Below, in pieces: positions 1 through 8,283 of a DNA stretch of 64,000 nucleotides. This DNA is from Yoonia sp034652275. GTDB lineage: Bacteria > Pseudomonadota > Alphaproteobacteria > Rhodobacterales > Rhodobacteraceae. Location of the stretch: assembly GCF_034652275.1 (NCBI RefSeq), contig NZ_JAXIWG010000004.1, forward strand, positions 248,001 to 312,000, given 5' to 3'. How positions within the stretch are numbered: position 1 is the first letter of the stretch; each line of letters opens with the position of its first letter. Both the position numbers and the translations under genes were made by a program. The notes under the pieces were generated by a model. The model was not told the DNA's origin. It saw nothing but the letters and a program-made list of their open reading frames with translations, and searched no databases.

Positions 1-1
1 G

Positions 2-64
2 CTGCGGATCGACGTCAAGGTTGCGCGGCAGAGTTTCCCCGACATCCCCGGGTTGAACGAATGA
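2..64 (+). CDS. C-terminal tail of an unidentified gene (partial)
   Basis: An open frame enters from the left edge and ends at TGA 62-64, giving 20 residues that finish in DIPGLNE. The window has too little of it to name a family. Its orientation matches the pccA cluster that follows, so it may belong to the same locus, but that is inference. An ATG overlaps the stop (ATGA at 61-64), but the reading frame it opens does not look like a real protein. Confidence 0.45.
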   Translation: MRIDVKVARQSFPDIPGLNE

Positions 65-389
65 TTGCCATGGTCGGGCATCTGGCAGGGCAGGAAACCG
101 CCGATTTGCGGACGGTGCGCATTGCGCGCTTTGCGACGCTGCGGGCCTGCGCCATGATTTCAGATGTAGCGGCGCGGTTTGGCACGCGTGCCTCTGCAAC
201 CACTGACCATGTTTACCCTTCCCCTTGCCGGTCTGCCTGTCCCACAGGCGGACCGGTTTCCCATTTGACGCGCGGCATCGGCGGAATTCCGGCTGCTATT
301 GGATATCACGGCAAAACCGCTATTGAGTTGTGGGGCAATAACGTCGATTTTGGCGCTATCTTCGAAAAACTGGAAAAAGGCAGAAAACC
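65..389. other. Intergenic region upstream of the small lipoprotein gene
   Basis: About 325 bases with no convincing gene. Base composition drops in AT-richer patches after about 300, as expected for a promoter and leader of the lipoprotein gene at 390. No clear -35/-10 pair, RNA or repeat could be assigned. Confidence 0.4.
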
Positions 390-602
390 ATGCAGAAAAA
401 ATCAATCATCCTCGCGGCCTTCGCAGCCTTCGCACTTTCCGCTTGCCTGGAAAGCGACACCGAACGTGCTGTCGTCGGCGCAGGCGGTGGTCTGGTCGCA
501 GCTGAAGTGTTGGGCACCGATCGTACGGGCACTGTGCTTGCCGGTGCAGCGCTTGGCGTGTTCTGTGACGACGTCGGCATCTGCCGTCCCGCCACACGCT
601 AA
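390..602 (+). CDS. Small outer-membrane-type lipoprotein
   Basis: A 70-residue protein. It has a short Lys-containing N-terminus, a hydrophobic stretch and a lipobox ending in LSAC at about residues 16-19, so it should be cleaved and lipidated at Cys19. The mature part is only about 50 residues and rich in Gly and Ala (VVGAGGGLVAAEVL), with two further Cys near the C-terminus. Small lipoproteins like this are often found directly before pccA in Rhodobacteraceae (recalled, not checked). The gene ends in its own strong terminator at 640-671, so it is probably transcribed apart from pccA. Function unknown. Confidence 0.75.
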   Translation: MQKKSIILAAFAAFALSACLESDTERAVVGAGGGLVAAEVLGTDRTGTVLAGAALGVFCDDVGICRPATR

Positions 603-639
603 ATCCGCAGCCCGCAACAGGGCTGTCAGTCAATCTTTT

Positions 640-671
640 CGCCGTCGGGGTGTTACTCCGGCGGCGTTTTT
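640..671 (+). terminator. Strong intrinsic terminator after the lipoprotein gene
   Basis: The arms CGCCGTCGGGGT (640-651) and ACTCCGGCGGCG (655-666) pair along all 12 positions, with two G-T wobbles, around a 3-nt GTT loop. TTTTT follows directly (667-671). This is a textbook rho-independent terminator on the plus strand, and it separates the lipoprotein transcript from pccA. Confidence 0.9.
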
Positions 672-692
672 GCGTTTTGGGGGGGACCATTG

Positions 693-2690
693 ATGTTCAA
701 GAAAATTCTGATCGCCAACCGTGGTGAAATCGCCTGCCGCGTGATCAAGACCGCGCGCCGCATGGGCATCAAGACCGTCGCGATCTATTCCGACGCCGAC
801 CGCCATGCCTTGCACGTCAAGATGGCGGACGAGGCGGTCCATATCGGGCCAGCCCCCGCCAACCAATCCTATATCGTGATCGACAAGGTGATGGCCGCGA
901 TCAAGGCAACCGGTGCCGAGGCCGTGCATCCGGGCTACGGTTTCCTGTCCGAGAACGCCAAATTCGCCGAGGCGCTCGAGGCCGCAGGCGTGGCTTTTAT
1001 CGGCCCGCCCAAAGGCGCGATCCTTGCGATGGGTGACAAGATCACCTCCAAGAAGCTCGCGCAGGAGGCCAATGTCTCCACCGTGCCGGGTTACATGGGC
1101 CTGATTGCTGACGCGGAAGAGGCGGTGAAGATTTCCAACCAGATCGGCTATCCGGTGATGATCAAGGCCAGCGCCGGTGGCGGCGGCAAGGGCATGCGCA
1201 TCGCATGGACTGATCAGGAAGCCCGCGAAGGGTTCCAGTCCTCCAAGAACGAGGCGGCCAGCAGTTTCGGCGACGACCGGATTTTCATCGAGAAATTCGT
1301 CACACAACCGCGCCATATCGAAATTCAGGTTTTGGCCGACCAGCATGGCAATGCGGTCTATCTGCACGAGCGCGAATGTTCGATCCAGCGCCGCAACCAG
1401 AAGGTCATCGAAGAAGCACCCAGCCCGTTTCTGGACGAAGCGACCCGCAAGGCGATGGGCGAACAATCCGTCGCCCTTGCGCAGGCGGTGGGCTACACCA
1501 GTGCTGGCACGGTGGAATTCATCGTCGATGGGAACCGCAATTTCTATTTCCTCGAAATGAACACGCGGCTGCAGGTGGAGCATCCTGTCACCGAACTGAT
1601 CACCGGCATCGATCTGGTCGAGCAGATGATCCGCGTGGCTGCGGGTGAAAAGCTGCCTTTCCAGCAAAGTGATCTGAAGATCAACGGCTGGGCGATGGAA
1701 AGCCGCCTTTACGCCGAAGACCCTTACCGTGGGTTCCTGCCGTCCATCGGGCGTCTGACCCGCTATCGCCCGCCCGTGGAAGAAGCGACCCCCACCCGCG
1801 TCGTGCGTAATGATACCGGCGTCTTCGAGGGCGGCGAGATCAGCATGTTCTACGATCCGATGATCGCCAAGCTGTGCACGTGGGGCCCGGACCGCGCGTC
1901 GGCCATCGCGGAAATGCGGCTGGCGCTCGATGCGTTCGAGGTGGAAGGGATCGGGCATAACCTGCCGTTTCTGGCGGCGGTCTATGACCACGAGAAATTC
2001 ACGTCTGGCACGATGACCACCGCCTTCATCGCCGAGGAATTCCCCGACGGGTTCAACGGCACCACCCTGCCTGATGAGACCTGCCTGCAGATCGCGGCCT
2101 CTGCCGCCGCGATGCACCGTGTGTCGGAAATCCGGCGTGCGCGGATCAGCGGGCGGATGGGCAACCATGAACGGCATGTGGGCGAGGATTGGGTCGTCAC
2201 CATTCAGGGCACGCATCACCGTGTCCATATCGCCGCCGACAAGAAAGGTGCCGATGTGACGATCGCAGGCAGCACACTGCGCGTGACCAGCGACTGGACA
2301 CCTGGCCAGCCGCTGGCGCGGCTTGATGTCGATGGCGCGCCTTTGGTGCTGAAGATCGGCAAGATTTCAGGCGGGTTCCGCGTGCGCTATCGCGGTGCCG
2401 ATCTCAAGGTGCATGTGCGCAGCCCGCGTCAGGCGGAACTGGCAGCCTTGATGCCCGAAAAACTGCCGCCCGATACGTCCAAAGTGCTGCTCTGCCCGAT
2501 GCCCGGCCTGATCGTCAAAGTCGATGTGGCGGTGGGCGATGTGGTGCAGGAAGGGCAGGCGCTCTGCACGGTCGAGGCGATGAAGATGGAAAACATCCTG
2601 CGCGCCGAACGCAAGGGCGTGGTGGCCAAGATCAATGCCAGCGCCGGTGACAGCCTTGCCGTCGATGACGTGATCATGGAATTCGAATGA
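693..2690 (+). CDS. pccA: Propionyl-CoA carboxylase, biotin-containing alpha subunit
   Basis: A 665-residue biotin-dependent carboxylase subunit. It carboxylates biotin with ATP and bicarbonate for conversion of propionyl-CoA to methylmalonyl-CoA. Visible domains: N-terminal biotin carboxylase (MFKKILIANRGEIACRV, ATP-grasp GGGGKGMR at about 162-169, HERECSIQRRNQK, EMNTRLQVEHPVTE), a middle BT linker region, and a C-terminal biotinyl domain whose EAMKME motif puts the biotinylated Lys at about 631. The ATG at 693 was chosen over a TTG at 690 because it gives the canonical N-terminus and follows a G-rich ribosome site. The beta subunit is not in the window. With the mutase at 3277 it forms the propionate-to-succinyl-CoA route. 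Acetyl- or methylcrotonyl-CoA carboxylase is less likely given the mutase neighbour. Confidence 0.93.
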   Translation: MFKKILIANRGEIACRVIKTARRMGIKTVAIYSDADRHALHVKMADEAVHIGPAPANQSYIVIDKVMAAIKATGAEAVHPGYGFLSENAKFAEALEAAGVAFIGPPKGAILAMGDKITSKKLAQEANVSTVPGYMGLIADAEEAVKISNQIGYPVMIKASAGGGGKGMRIAWTDQEAREGFQSSKNEAASSFGDDRIFIEKFVTQPRHIEIQVLADQHGNAVYLHERECSIQRRNQKVIEEAPSPFLDEATRKAMGEQSVALAQAVGYTSAGTVEFIVDGNRNFYFLEMNTRLQVEHPVTELITGIDLVEQMIRVAAGEKLPFQQSDLKINGWAMESRLYAEDPYRGFLPSIGRLTRYRPPVEEATPTRVVRNDTGVFEGGEISMFYDPMIAKLCTWGPDRASAIAEMRLALDAFEVEGIGHNLPFLAAVYDHEKFTSGTMTTAFIAEEFPDGFNGTTLPDETCLQIAASAAAMHRVSEIRRARISGRMGNHERHVGEDWVVTIQGTHHRVHIAADKKGADVTIAGSTLRVTSDWTPGQPLARLDVDGAPLVLKIGKISGGFRVRYRGADLKVHVRSPRQAELAALMPEKLPPDTSKVLLCPMPGLIVKVDVAVGDVVQEGQALCTVEAMKMENILRAERKGVVAKINASAGDSLAVDDVIMEFE

Positions 2691-2694
2691 CCGG

Positions 2695-3174
2695 TCAGCG
2701 GATATTTTCGCCGCGCCGGTCCTCGATTTCCTGCTGGCGCAGCGGGGTGCGGTCGATGGACCGCGTCAGTTCGCGCACGCTCCAGAGTTCGGGCTTGCGT
2801 TGCAGGACGCGCCCGTCCTTGTCCACCACCGTCAGCGCATATCCGCGCGGGCGCAGCGTGGTGCGCACCGACGTGCGCGCCGCAGGATCGGTGTCGGTGA
2901 TCAGGATCACGTCGCGTTCGACCAGCAGGTCGATATCTGCCAAAAGCAGGTCCATCTGCTGGCGGAACCTTGGATCATTGGGCGTGTCGGCGAAAACTAC
3001 GACCGCGCGGGCCAGCCATTGCAGTTCGGCCAAGGTGACCTCGGACGCATCGAAAACCTGCGTCGGGTCTGTTTCCCACCGTTCGATGACGGATTGTTCG
3101 ACCGCCGCCTCGTCAGCCGACAGGCTGGTGGTGGCAACAAGCGCGACAAGCGCGATAAGGAATAATCTTTTCAT
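2695..3174 (-). CDS. Exported DUF4174 (thioredoxin-like fold) protein
   Basis: A 159-residue protein. The start at 3174 gives a classical signal peptide (MKRLFLIALVALVATTSLSA) and is preferred over an upstream in-frame codon. The mature part matches the DUF4174 pattern: VVVFADTPNDPRFRQQ, then LLADIDLLVERDVILITD, and a C-terminal LTVVDKDGRVL segment. The family is predicted to have a thioredoxin-like fold, but no CxxC is present here, so redox activity is unlikely. It is wedged in antisense between pccA and the mutase gene, its stop lying 5 bases after the pccA stop. Role unknown; probably periplasmic. Confidence 0.8.
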   Translation of the reverse strand: MKRLFLIALVALVATTSLSADEAAVEQSVIERWETDPTQVFDASEVTLAELQWLARAVVVFADTPNDPRFRQQMDLLLADIDLLVERDVILITDTDPAARTSVRTTLRPRGYALTVVDKDGRVLQRKPELWSVRELTRSIDRTPLRQQEIEDRRGENIR

Positions 3175-3276
3175 ACTTACCGATATAGTCCGACCATGCC
3201 GCAAAGCTAAGTCCCAAAGGCGCAAGGACAACACCTTTTTTGCGACCGGATGTCACACAGCCAACAGGAGCCCGCG

Positions 3277-5403
3277 ATGACCGACAAGAAAACATGGGAA
3301 AAGCTGGCCTCGGATGAATTGCGCGGCAAGCCGGTGGAGACGCTGACATGGCACACGCTGGAAGGTATCCCCGTTCAACCGCTCTATACCGCCGAGGATA
3401 CCGCCGACCTGCCGCATCTGGGCGGCATCCCCGGCGCGGCGCCCTATACGCGCGGCGTGAAGGCCACGATGTATGCAGGCCGCCCTTGGACGATCCGGCA
3501 ATATGCGGGGTTTTCGACGGCCGAGGAATCCAACAATTTCTACCGCAAGGCGCTGGCCGCAGGGCAGCAGGGTGTCTCCGTCGCCTTCGATCTGGCCACG
3601 CATCGCGGCTATGACAGCGACCATCCACGGGTGGAAGGGGACGTCGGCAAGGCCGGTGTCGCCATCGATTCCGTCGAGGATATGAAGATCCTGTTCGACG
3701 GCATTCCGCTGGACAAAGTGTCGGTGTCCATGACGATGAACGGCGCAGTGATCCCGATCCTTGCCAATTTCATCGTCGCGGGCGAGGAACAGGGCCATCC
3801 GCGCAATGTGCTGTCCGGCACCATCCAGAATGACATCCTCAAGGAATTCATGGTGCGGAATACCTATGTCTATCCGCCCGAACCCTCGATGCGGATCATC
3901 GCGGATATCATCGAATACACCACTGCCGAGATGCCGAAGTTCAATTCGATCAGCATCAGCGGCTATCACATGCAAGAGGCTGGCGCGAACCTTGTGCAGG
4001 AACTGGCCTATACTTTGGCCGACGGGCGCGAATATGTGCGTGCGGCCATCGCACGCGGCATGGATGTGGACCAGTTCGCAGGAAGGCTGTCGTTCTTTTT
4101 CGCCATCGGGATGAATTTCTTCATGGAGGTGGCGAAACTGCGCGCGGCGCGCCTGCTGTGGTCGCGGATCATGGCGGAATTCGACCCCAAGGACCCCAAA
4201 TCGTCCATGCTGCGCACCCATTGCCAGACCTCGGGCGTGTCCTTGCAGGAACAGGACCCCTATAACAACGTGATCCGCACCGCATACGAGGCAATGTCGG
4301 CTGTGCTGGGCGGGACGCAATCCTTGCACACCAATGCGCTGGACGAGGCGATTGCCTTGCCGACAGAGTTCTCTGCCCGCATTGCGCGCAATACCCAGTT
4401 GATCTTGCAGGAAGAAACCGGCGTGACGAAAGTCGTCGATCCGCTGGCGGGGTCGTACTACGTCGAAAGCCTGACGCATGAGCTGGCCGAGAAAGCCTGG
4501 GAATTGATCCAGGAGGTAGAGGAGATGGGCGGCATGACCAAGGCCGTCGCATCCGGCATGCCCAAACTGCGGATCGAGGAAACAGCTGCCAAGCGGCAGG
4601 CCGCCATCGACCGTGGCACCGAGGTCGTCGTCGGCGTCAACAAATACCGCAAGGACAACGAGGACCCGATCGACATCCTCGATATCGACAACGAAGCCGT
4701 GCGCCTGTCGCAGATCGCGCGGATCGAACGGACCAAGGCCGCCCGCGATGCCACAGCCTGCGATGCGGCGCTGGCTGAACTGACCCGCCGCGCAGGCGAG
4801 GGCGGCAATCTGTTGGAGGCGGCCGTGACCGCCGCGCGCGCACGCGCCACCGTGGGGGAAATCAGCATGGCGATGGAAAAAGTGTTCGGCCGCCACCGTG
4901 CCGAGGTCAAGACGCTCGCCGGGGTTTACGGTGCTGCCTACGAAGGCGACGCCGGTTTCGCGGCCATTCAGGCCAGTGTCGAGGCCTTCGCCAAGGAAGA
5001 CGGGCGCCGCCCGCGGATGCTCGTCGTCAAGATGGGGCAGGACGGGCATGACCGCGGCGCCAAGGTCATCGCGACCGCCTTTGCCGATATCGGGTTCGAT
5101 GTCGATGTCGGCCCCCTGTTCCAGACCCCCGCCGAAGCCGCACAGGACGCCATCGACAACGACGTGCATGTGATCGGGATTTCGTCGCAGGCGGCGGGCC
5201 ACAAGACGCTGGCCCCCAAGCTGGTGCAGGCGCTGAAGGATGCGGGGGCCGACGATATCATCGTCATCTGCGGCGGGGTCATCCCGCAGCAGGATTACCA
5301 GTTCCTCTATGACAGCGGCGTCAAGGCGATCTTTGGCCCCGGCACCAATATCCCCAAGGCGGCGGAAGATATCCTGCACCTGATAAGGGCTGCGCGCGGC
5401 TGA
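3277..5403 (+). CDS. scpA: Methylmalonyl-CoA mutase, adenosylcobalamin-dependent
   Basis: A 708-residue single-chain enzyme that interconverts (R)-methylmalonyl-CoA and succinyl-CoA. The N-terminal TIM-barrel part shows the CoA-binding family signatures (TIRQYAGFSTAEESN, SISISGYHMQEAGA). The C-terminal B12-binding domain contains DGHDRGAK, whose His591 should be the lower axial ligand of cobalt, followed by the nucleotide-tail pocket motifs (ISSQAAGH, GGVIPQQD, FGPGTNI). The ATG at 3277 has an AGGAG six bases upstream and is preferred over the ATG at 3250. With pccA it completes propionyl-CoA assimilation, useful for propionate, odd-chain, branched-chain or DMSP-derived acrylate carbon. No epimerase is clearly present in the window. 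Confidence 0.96.
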   Translation: MTDKKTWEKLASDELRGKPVETLTWHTLEGIPVQPLYTAEDTADLPHLGGIPGAAPYTRGVKATMYAGRPWTIRQYAGFSTAEESNNFYRKALAAGQQGVSVAFDLATHRGYDSDHPRVEGDVGKAGVAIDSVEDMKILFDGIPLDKVSVSMTMNGAVIPILANFIVAGEEQGHPRNVLSGTIQNDILKEFMVRNTYVYPPEPSMRIIADIIEYTTAEMPKFNSISISGYHMQEAGANLVQELAYTLADGREYVRAAIARGMDVDQFAGRLSFFFAIGMNFFMEVAKLRAARLLWSRIMAEFDPKDPKSSMLRTHCQTSGVSLQEQDPYNNVIRTAYEAMSAVLGGTQSLHTNALDEAIALPTEFSARIARNTQLILQEETGVTKVVDPLAGSYYVESLTHELAEKAWELIQEVEEMGGMTKAVASGMPKLRIEETAAKRQAAIDRGTEVVVGVNKYRKDNEDPIDILDIDNEAVRLSQIARIERTKAARDATACDAALAELTRRAGEGGNLLEAAVTAARARATVGEISMAMEKVFGRHRAEVKTLAGVYGAAYEGDAGFAAIQASVEAFAKEDGRRPRMLVVKMGQDGHDRGAKVIATAFADIGFDVDVGPLFQTPAEAAQDAIDNDVHVIGISSQAAGHKTLAPKLVQALKDAGADDIIVICGGVIPQQDYQFLYDSGVKAIFGPGTNIPKAAEDILHLIRAARG

Positions 5404-5418
5404 TCCGGCCCCTGCGGC

Positions 5419-5457
5419 GCCGGAGGCCTCCGGCGGGGATATTTTGGCTCGGAAGAT
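5419..5457. repeat. Palindrome plus GATATTTTGG intergenic element after the mutase gene
   Basis: A perfect 16-bp palindrome GCCGGAGGCCTCCGGC (5419-5434) is followed by GGGGATATTTTGG and a GAAGATGAAGG stretch that leads into the ribosome site of the next gene. A related element lies after glpX (53229-53255, minus strand). It may act as a weak terminator for the mutase transcript while supplying the leader of the VOC gene. I recall similar dispersed sequences in Rhodobacteraceae. Confidence 0.55.
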
Positions 5458-5469
5458 GAAGGAAAGACC

Positions 5470-6081
5470 ATGCTGACACTCGACCATCTTGCCGTTGTGG
5501 CGGAGGATCTGGCCACGGGGACCGCCTTTGTCGAGGCCGCACTTGGCATCACCATGCAGCCTGGGGGCAAGCATGTCCGCTATGGCACGCATAATACGCT
5601 CTTGGGGCTGGGGGATGATCTGTATCTGGAGGTCATCACCAAGGACCCCGAAGCCGCCCCCTATGACGGGCCGACATGGTTCGGGCTGGATCATTTCAGC
5701 GGGCCGCCGCGTCTGGGCAACTGGATTTGCCAGACGGATGATCTGGAGGCCGTCCTGCGCGATGCGCCCGCTGCGGTGGGATTGCCACGTGACCTGTCGC
5801 GCGGCGATCTGGCGTGGCGGATCACGGTGCCGGATGATGGCAGCAAGCCTTATGACGGCGCCTATCCGACTTTAATCCAGTGGGCGTCGGGCACGCATCA
5901 TCCGGCGCGCCGTCTGGCCGACAGCGGCTGTCGTCTGGTGGAACTGACCGTCAGCCATCCGCAGGCGGATGATCTGCGCGCGATGCTGCCGCTGGCCGAT
6001 GACAGGGTCCGGTTCCACACGGGGCCTGCGGGATTTGCCGCCGTTTTCGACACGCCACAGGGGCGGCGCAGCCTCGGCTAG
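5470..6081 (+). CDS. VOC-family (glyoxalase-like) protein
   Basis: A 203-residue protein starting MLTLDHLAVVAEDLATG, the typical first beta-strand of a vicinal-oxygen-chelate module with a His at position 6. Later elements (DDLYLEVITKDPEA, WFGLDHFSG) fit the glyoxalase-3-like subgroup that has two halves in one chain. GAAGG lies at 5457-5461. It directly follows methylmalonyl-CoA mutase, but it does not look like methylmalonyl-CoA epimerase, which is shorter and has a different ligand pattern. Substrate unknown. Confidence 0.75.
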   Translation: MLTLDHLAVVAEDLATGTAFVEAALGITMQPGGKHVRYGTHNTLLGLGDDLYLEVITKDPEAAPYDGPTWFGLDHFSGPPRLGNWICQTDDLEAVLRDAPAAVGLPRDLSRGDLAWRITVPDDGSKPYDGAYPTLIQWASGTHHPARRLADSGCRLVELTVSHPQADDLRAMLPLADDRVRFHTGPAGFAAVFDTPQGRRSLG

Positions 6082-6171
6082 GCATTTTCGTCCGTGCAGG
6101 TGCAGCGAAAGGTTGCAACAGGCGCACAGGTCGGGTTCAAGATCGGGCAATGTTGTGATCAAAGGACCCCC

Positions 6172-6852
6172 ATGTCGATCTGGACCCGCATTGGCGAGGC
6201 GCTGGCCGCACTGGCGAATGGCGAAGGCCTGCTTGCGGTCTTTGACCGCTTGCGCACGCCGCCGGACCGCAGTGTCGCCTTTACCATCGCCGTGATCGCG
6301 CTGGGGGCCAAGATGGCCAAGGCCGACGGCCATGTGTCGCGCAACGAGGTCCGTGCTTTTCGCGATGTCTTCGTGATCGCTCCCGAGGAAGAGGACAACG
6401 CCGCCCGTGTGTTTGACCTCGCGCGGCAGGATGTAGCGGGCTATGACATCTATGCGCGCCGCATCAAGGCGATGTTCGGCGATCATGAAGGGCCGCTTTG
6501 CGATCTGCTGGAAGGCTTGTTCCATATCGCACTGGCCGATGGCAATTATCACGCGGCCGAGGATGCCTTTCTGCAAGAGGTGGCTGCGATCTTTGGCTTC
6601 GACGAACGCCGGTTCAGGACGATCCGTGCGCAATTTGTCCCCGATGCGGAACGTGACCCGTTTTCTGTTCTGGGCGTCGATCCCGATGCGCCGATGGACA
6701 AGGTGCGTGCCGCATGGGCGCAACTGGTCCGCGACACCCACCCCGACCGCATGATCGCGCGCGGCGTACCTCCCGAGGCGGTCAAGCTTGCCGAACGGCG
6801 CATGGTCGCGATCAACCGCGCTTGGGAAGATATCCGGGCACAGCGGGCATGA
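6172..6852 (+). CDS. DjlA-like co-chaperone: TerB-type domain plus J domain
   Basis: A 226-residue protein. Residues about 35-140 form a TerB-like helical domain with acidic metal-binding-type repeats (KADGHVSRNEVRAF, ALADGNYHAAEDAFL). Residues about 160-226 form a C-terminal J domain (DPFSVLGVDPDAPMDKVRAAW) with the HPD triad at 190-192, needed to stimulate DnaK ATPase. E. coli DjlA has an N-terminal membrane segment; here it is only a weak amphipathic stretch. The start at 6172 has AAAGGA upstream. The stop overlaps the next gene's start (ATGA), so the two are probably translated together. Confidence 0.85.
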   Translation: MSIWTRIGEALAALANGEGLLAVFDRLRTPPDRSVAFTIAVIALGAKMAKADGHVSRNEVRAFRDVFVIAPEEEDNAARVFDLARQDVAGYDIYARRIKAMFGDHEGPLCDLLEGLFHIALADGNYHAAEDAFLQEVAAIFGFDERRFRTIRAQFVPDAERDPFSVLGVDPDAPMDKVRAAWAQLVRDTHPDRMIARGVPPEAVKLAERRMVAINRAWEDIRAQRA

Positions 6853-7847
6853 GGATCGTCACCTACAACGTCGAATGGTTCAATACGTTGTTCGACGATG
6901 CGGGGCGGTTGATTGATGACGACAGCTGGTCGTCGCGCTGGAATGTGACCAAGCGCCAGCAGACAGGCGCGCTCGGCCATGTGTTTCGCGCCCTTGATGC
7001 CGATGCGATCATGGTGATCGAAGCCCCAGACACCAACCGCAGGCGCAGCACGATCCGCGCGCTGACCCAGTTCGCGCAGGATTTCGATCTGCGCGCGCGG
7101 GCGGTGCTGACCGGCTTTCCCAACGAGACCCAACAAGAGATCGCGCTGATGTTCGACCCCGCCGTGATGCAGGCCGAACACGACCCGAAATCCAGCGCCG
7201 ATGCGCCTGCCTTTGACGGCAAATACCGCGTCGATCTGGATGTGGATGCGCAGCCGGAAACGATCCGCTGGTCCAAACCGCCGCTGGAGGTGGCGGTGAC
7301 CACGCCTGCTGGCCCTTTGCGGCTGATCGGGGTCCATGCCAAATCCAAAGCGCCCCATGGCGCCAAGGACGGCGCGGCCGCCGTGCGCATCGCGATCGAG
7401 AACCGGCGCAAGCAGCTTGCCCAATGTGTCTGGCTGCGCAAACGCGTGGACGCGCATCTGGCGGCGGGGGATGACCTGATCGTGCTGGGCGATTTCAACG
7501 ACGGTCCGGGACTGGACGAATACGAAAAGCTGTTCGGCCGGTCGGGGGTCGAGATCGTGCTGGGCGAGGATGGGCCTTTGGGCCTTTATGATCCGCACGG
7601 GCGCATGGCTTTGGGGCGCAAGGTGGGCGCGATGCCCACAACCGCACGGTTCAAGCGCAAGGACCAGCCCTATCTGCAGGCCTTGCTTGATTACGTGATG
7701 ATCTCGCCCGGATTGCGCGCAAAATCCCCGCAGTGGCAAATCTGGCACCCGTTCGACCATCTGGCCTGCTATCACGATCCGGTTCTGCGCGAGGCGCTGC
7801 TTTTGGCGTCGGATCACTTTCCGGTCGTACTCGATCTCGCACTCTGA
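6849..7847 (+). CDS. Endonuclease/exonuclease/phosphatase (EEP) family hydrolase
   Basis: A 332-residue protein of the DNase I-like fold. The family landmarks are visible in order: IVTYNVEWFN at the N-terminus, VIEAPD in place of the usual metal-binding Glu motif, GVHAKSK, GDFNDGPG and a C-terminal SDHFPV with the catalytic His. It has no signal peptide. The start overlaps the stop of the DjlA-like gene by 4 bases. Substrate (nucleic acid, inositol phosphate or other phosphodiester) cannot be read from sequence. Confidence 0.85.
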   Translation: MRIVTYNVEWFNTLFDDAGRLIDDDSWSSRWNVTKRQQTGALGHVFRALDADAIMVIEAPDTNRRRSTIRALTQFAQDFDLRARAVLTGFPNETQQEIALMFDPAVMQAEHDPKSSADAPAFDGKYRVDLDVDAQPETIRWSKPPLEVAVTTPAGPLRLIGVHAKSKAPHGAKDGAAAVRIAIENRRKQLAQCVWLRKRVDAHLAAGDDLIVLGDFNDGPGLDEYEKLFGRSGVEIVLGEDGPLGLYDPHGRMALGRKVGAMPTTARFKRKDQPYLQALLDYVMISPGLRAKSPQWQIWHPFDHLACYHDPVLREALLLASDHFPVVLDLAL

Positions 7848-7892
7848 CCCGCTCACATTGAAAATCGGGGTGGAAAGGCTTATGCTCATGTC

Positions 7893-8273
7893 ATGCGACT
7901 GACCGCGATCACCCTTGTCCTGACTGTGTTGCTAGCTGGCCCTGCGCCGGCCCAAAGCGCCGATGATGCGCCATCCGGCGGGTTCAACCTTGTCGAGGAA
8001 GGCGCGCGGATGATCATGCGCGGCCTGATAGAGGAAATGTCACCCACTATCGACAGCCTGCGCGACACGCTGGAGGAAATGGGGCCGGTCGTGGGGGATT
8101 TCCTGCGCGAAATGGGCCCCGGTCTGGCCACGTTCCTCAATCGCGTGGATGATGTGCGGCATTACGAGCTTCCCGAATTTTTGCCCAACGGCGACATCAT
8201 CATGCGCCGCAAGCCCACCGCGCCGCTGTTCATGCCCGATACCGCAACCGACGGCGGCGAGATCGAGCTTTGA
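7893..8273 (+). CDS. Small exported protein, conserved hypothetical
   Basis: A 126-residue protein with a clear signal peptide (MRLTAITLVLTVLLAGPAPAQ). The mature chain is acidic with amphipathic helices (GARMIMRGLIEEMSPTIDSL, ETL/EEM repeats) and ends in a short proline-containing tail. I recall similar proteins in Rhodobacteraceae, often mislabelled as ATPases; no Walker motif is present here. Likely periplasmic or secreted; function unknown. Confidence 0.7.
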   Translation: MRLTAITLVLTVLLAGPAPAQSADDAPSGGFNLVEEGARMIMRGLIEEMSPTIDSLRDTLEEMGPVVGDFLREMGPGLATFLNRVDDVRHYELPEFLPNGDIIMRRKPTAPLFMPDTATDGGEIEL

Positions 8274-8283
8274 GGCGCAGGCT

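Noticed and set aside
61..693. A 210-codon frame starting at an ATG that overlaps the first stop codon
   Set aside because: It runs across the small lipoprotein gene and its terminator, has a Ser/Arg/Pro-rich composition typical of an out-of-frame read, and shows no family features.
630..2228. A 532-codon frame antisense to pccA
   Set aside because: Same shadow effect; it lacks a ribosome site and any recognisable domain.
3253..5694. An 813-codon frame antisense to methylmalonyl-CoA mutase
   Set aside because: A long antisense frame is expected in GC-rich DNA; the plus-strand mutase is unmistakable and the antisense product is His/Gly/Arg-rich without motifs.
5470..6081. The VOC protein as methylmalonyl-CoA epimerase
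   Set aside because: Position next to the mutase is suggestive, but the protein is longer than epimerases and fits the two-module glyoxalase-3-like type instead.
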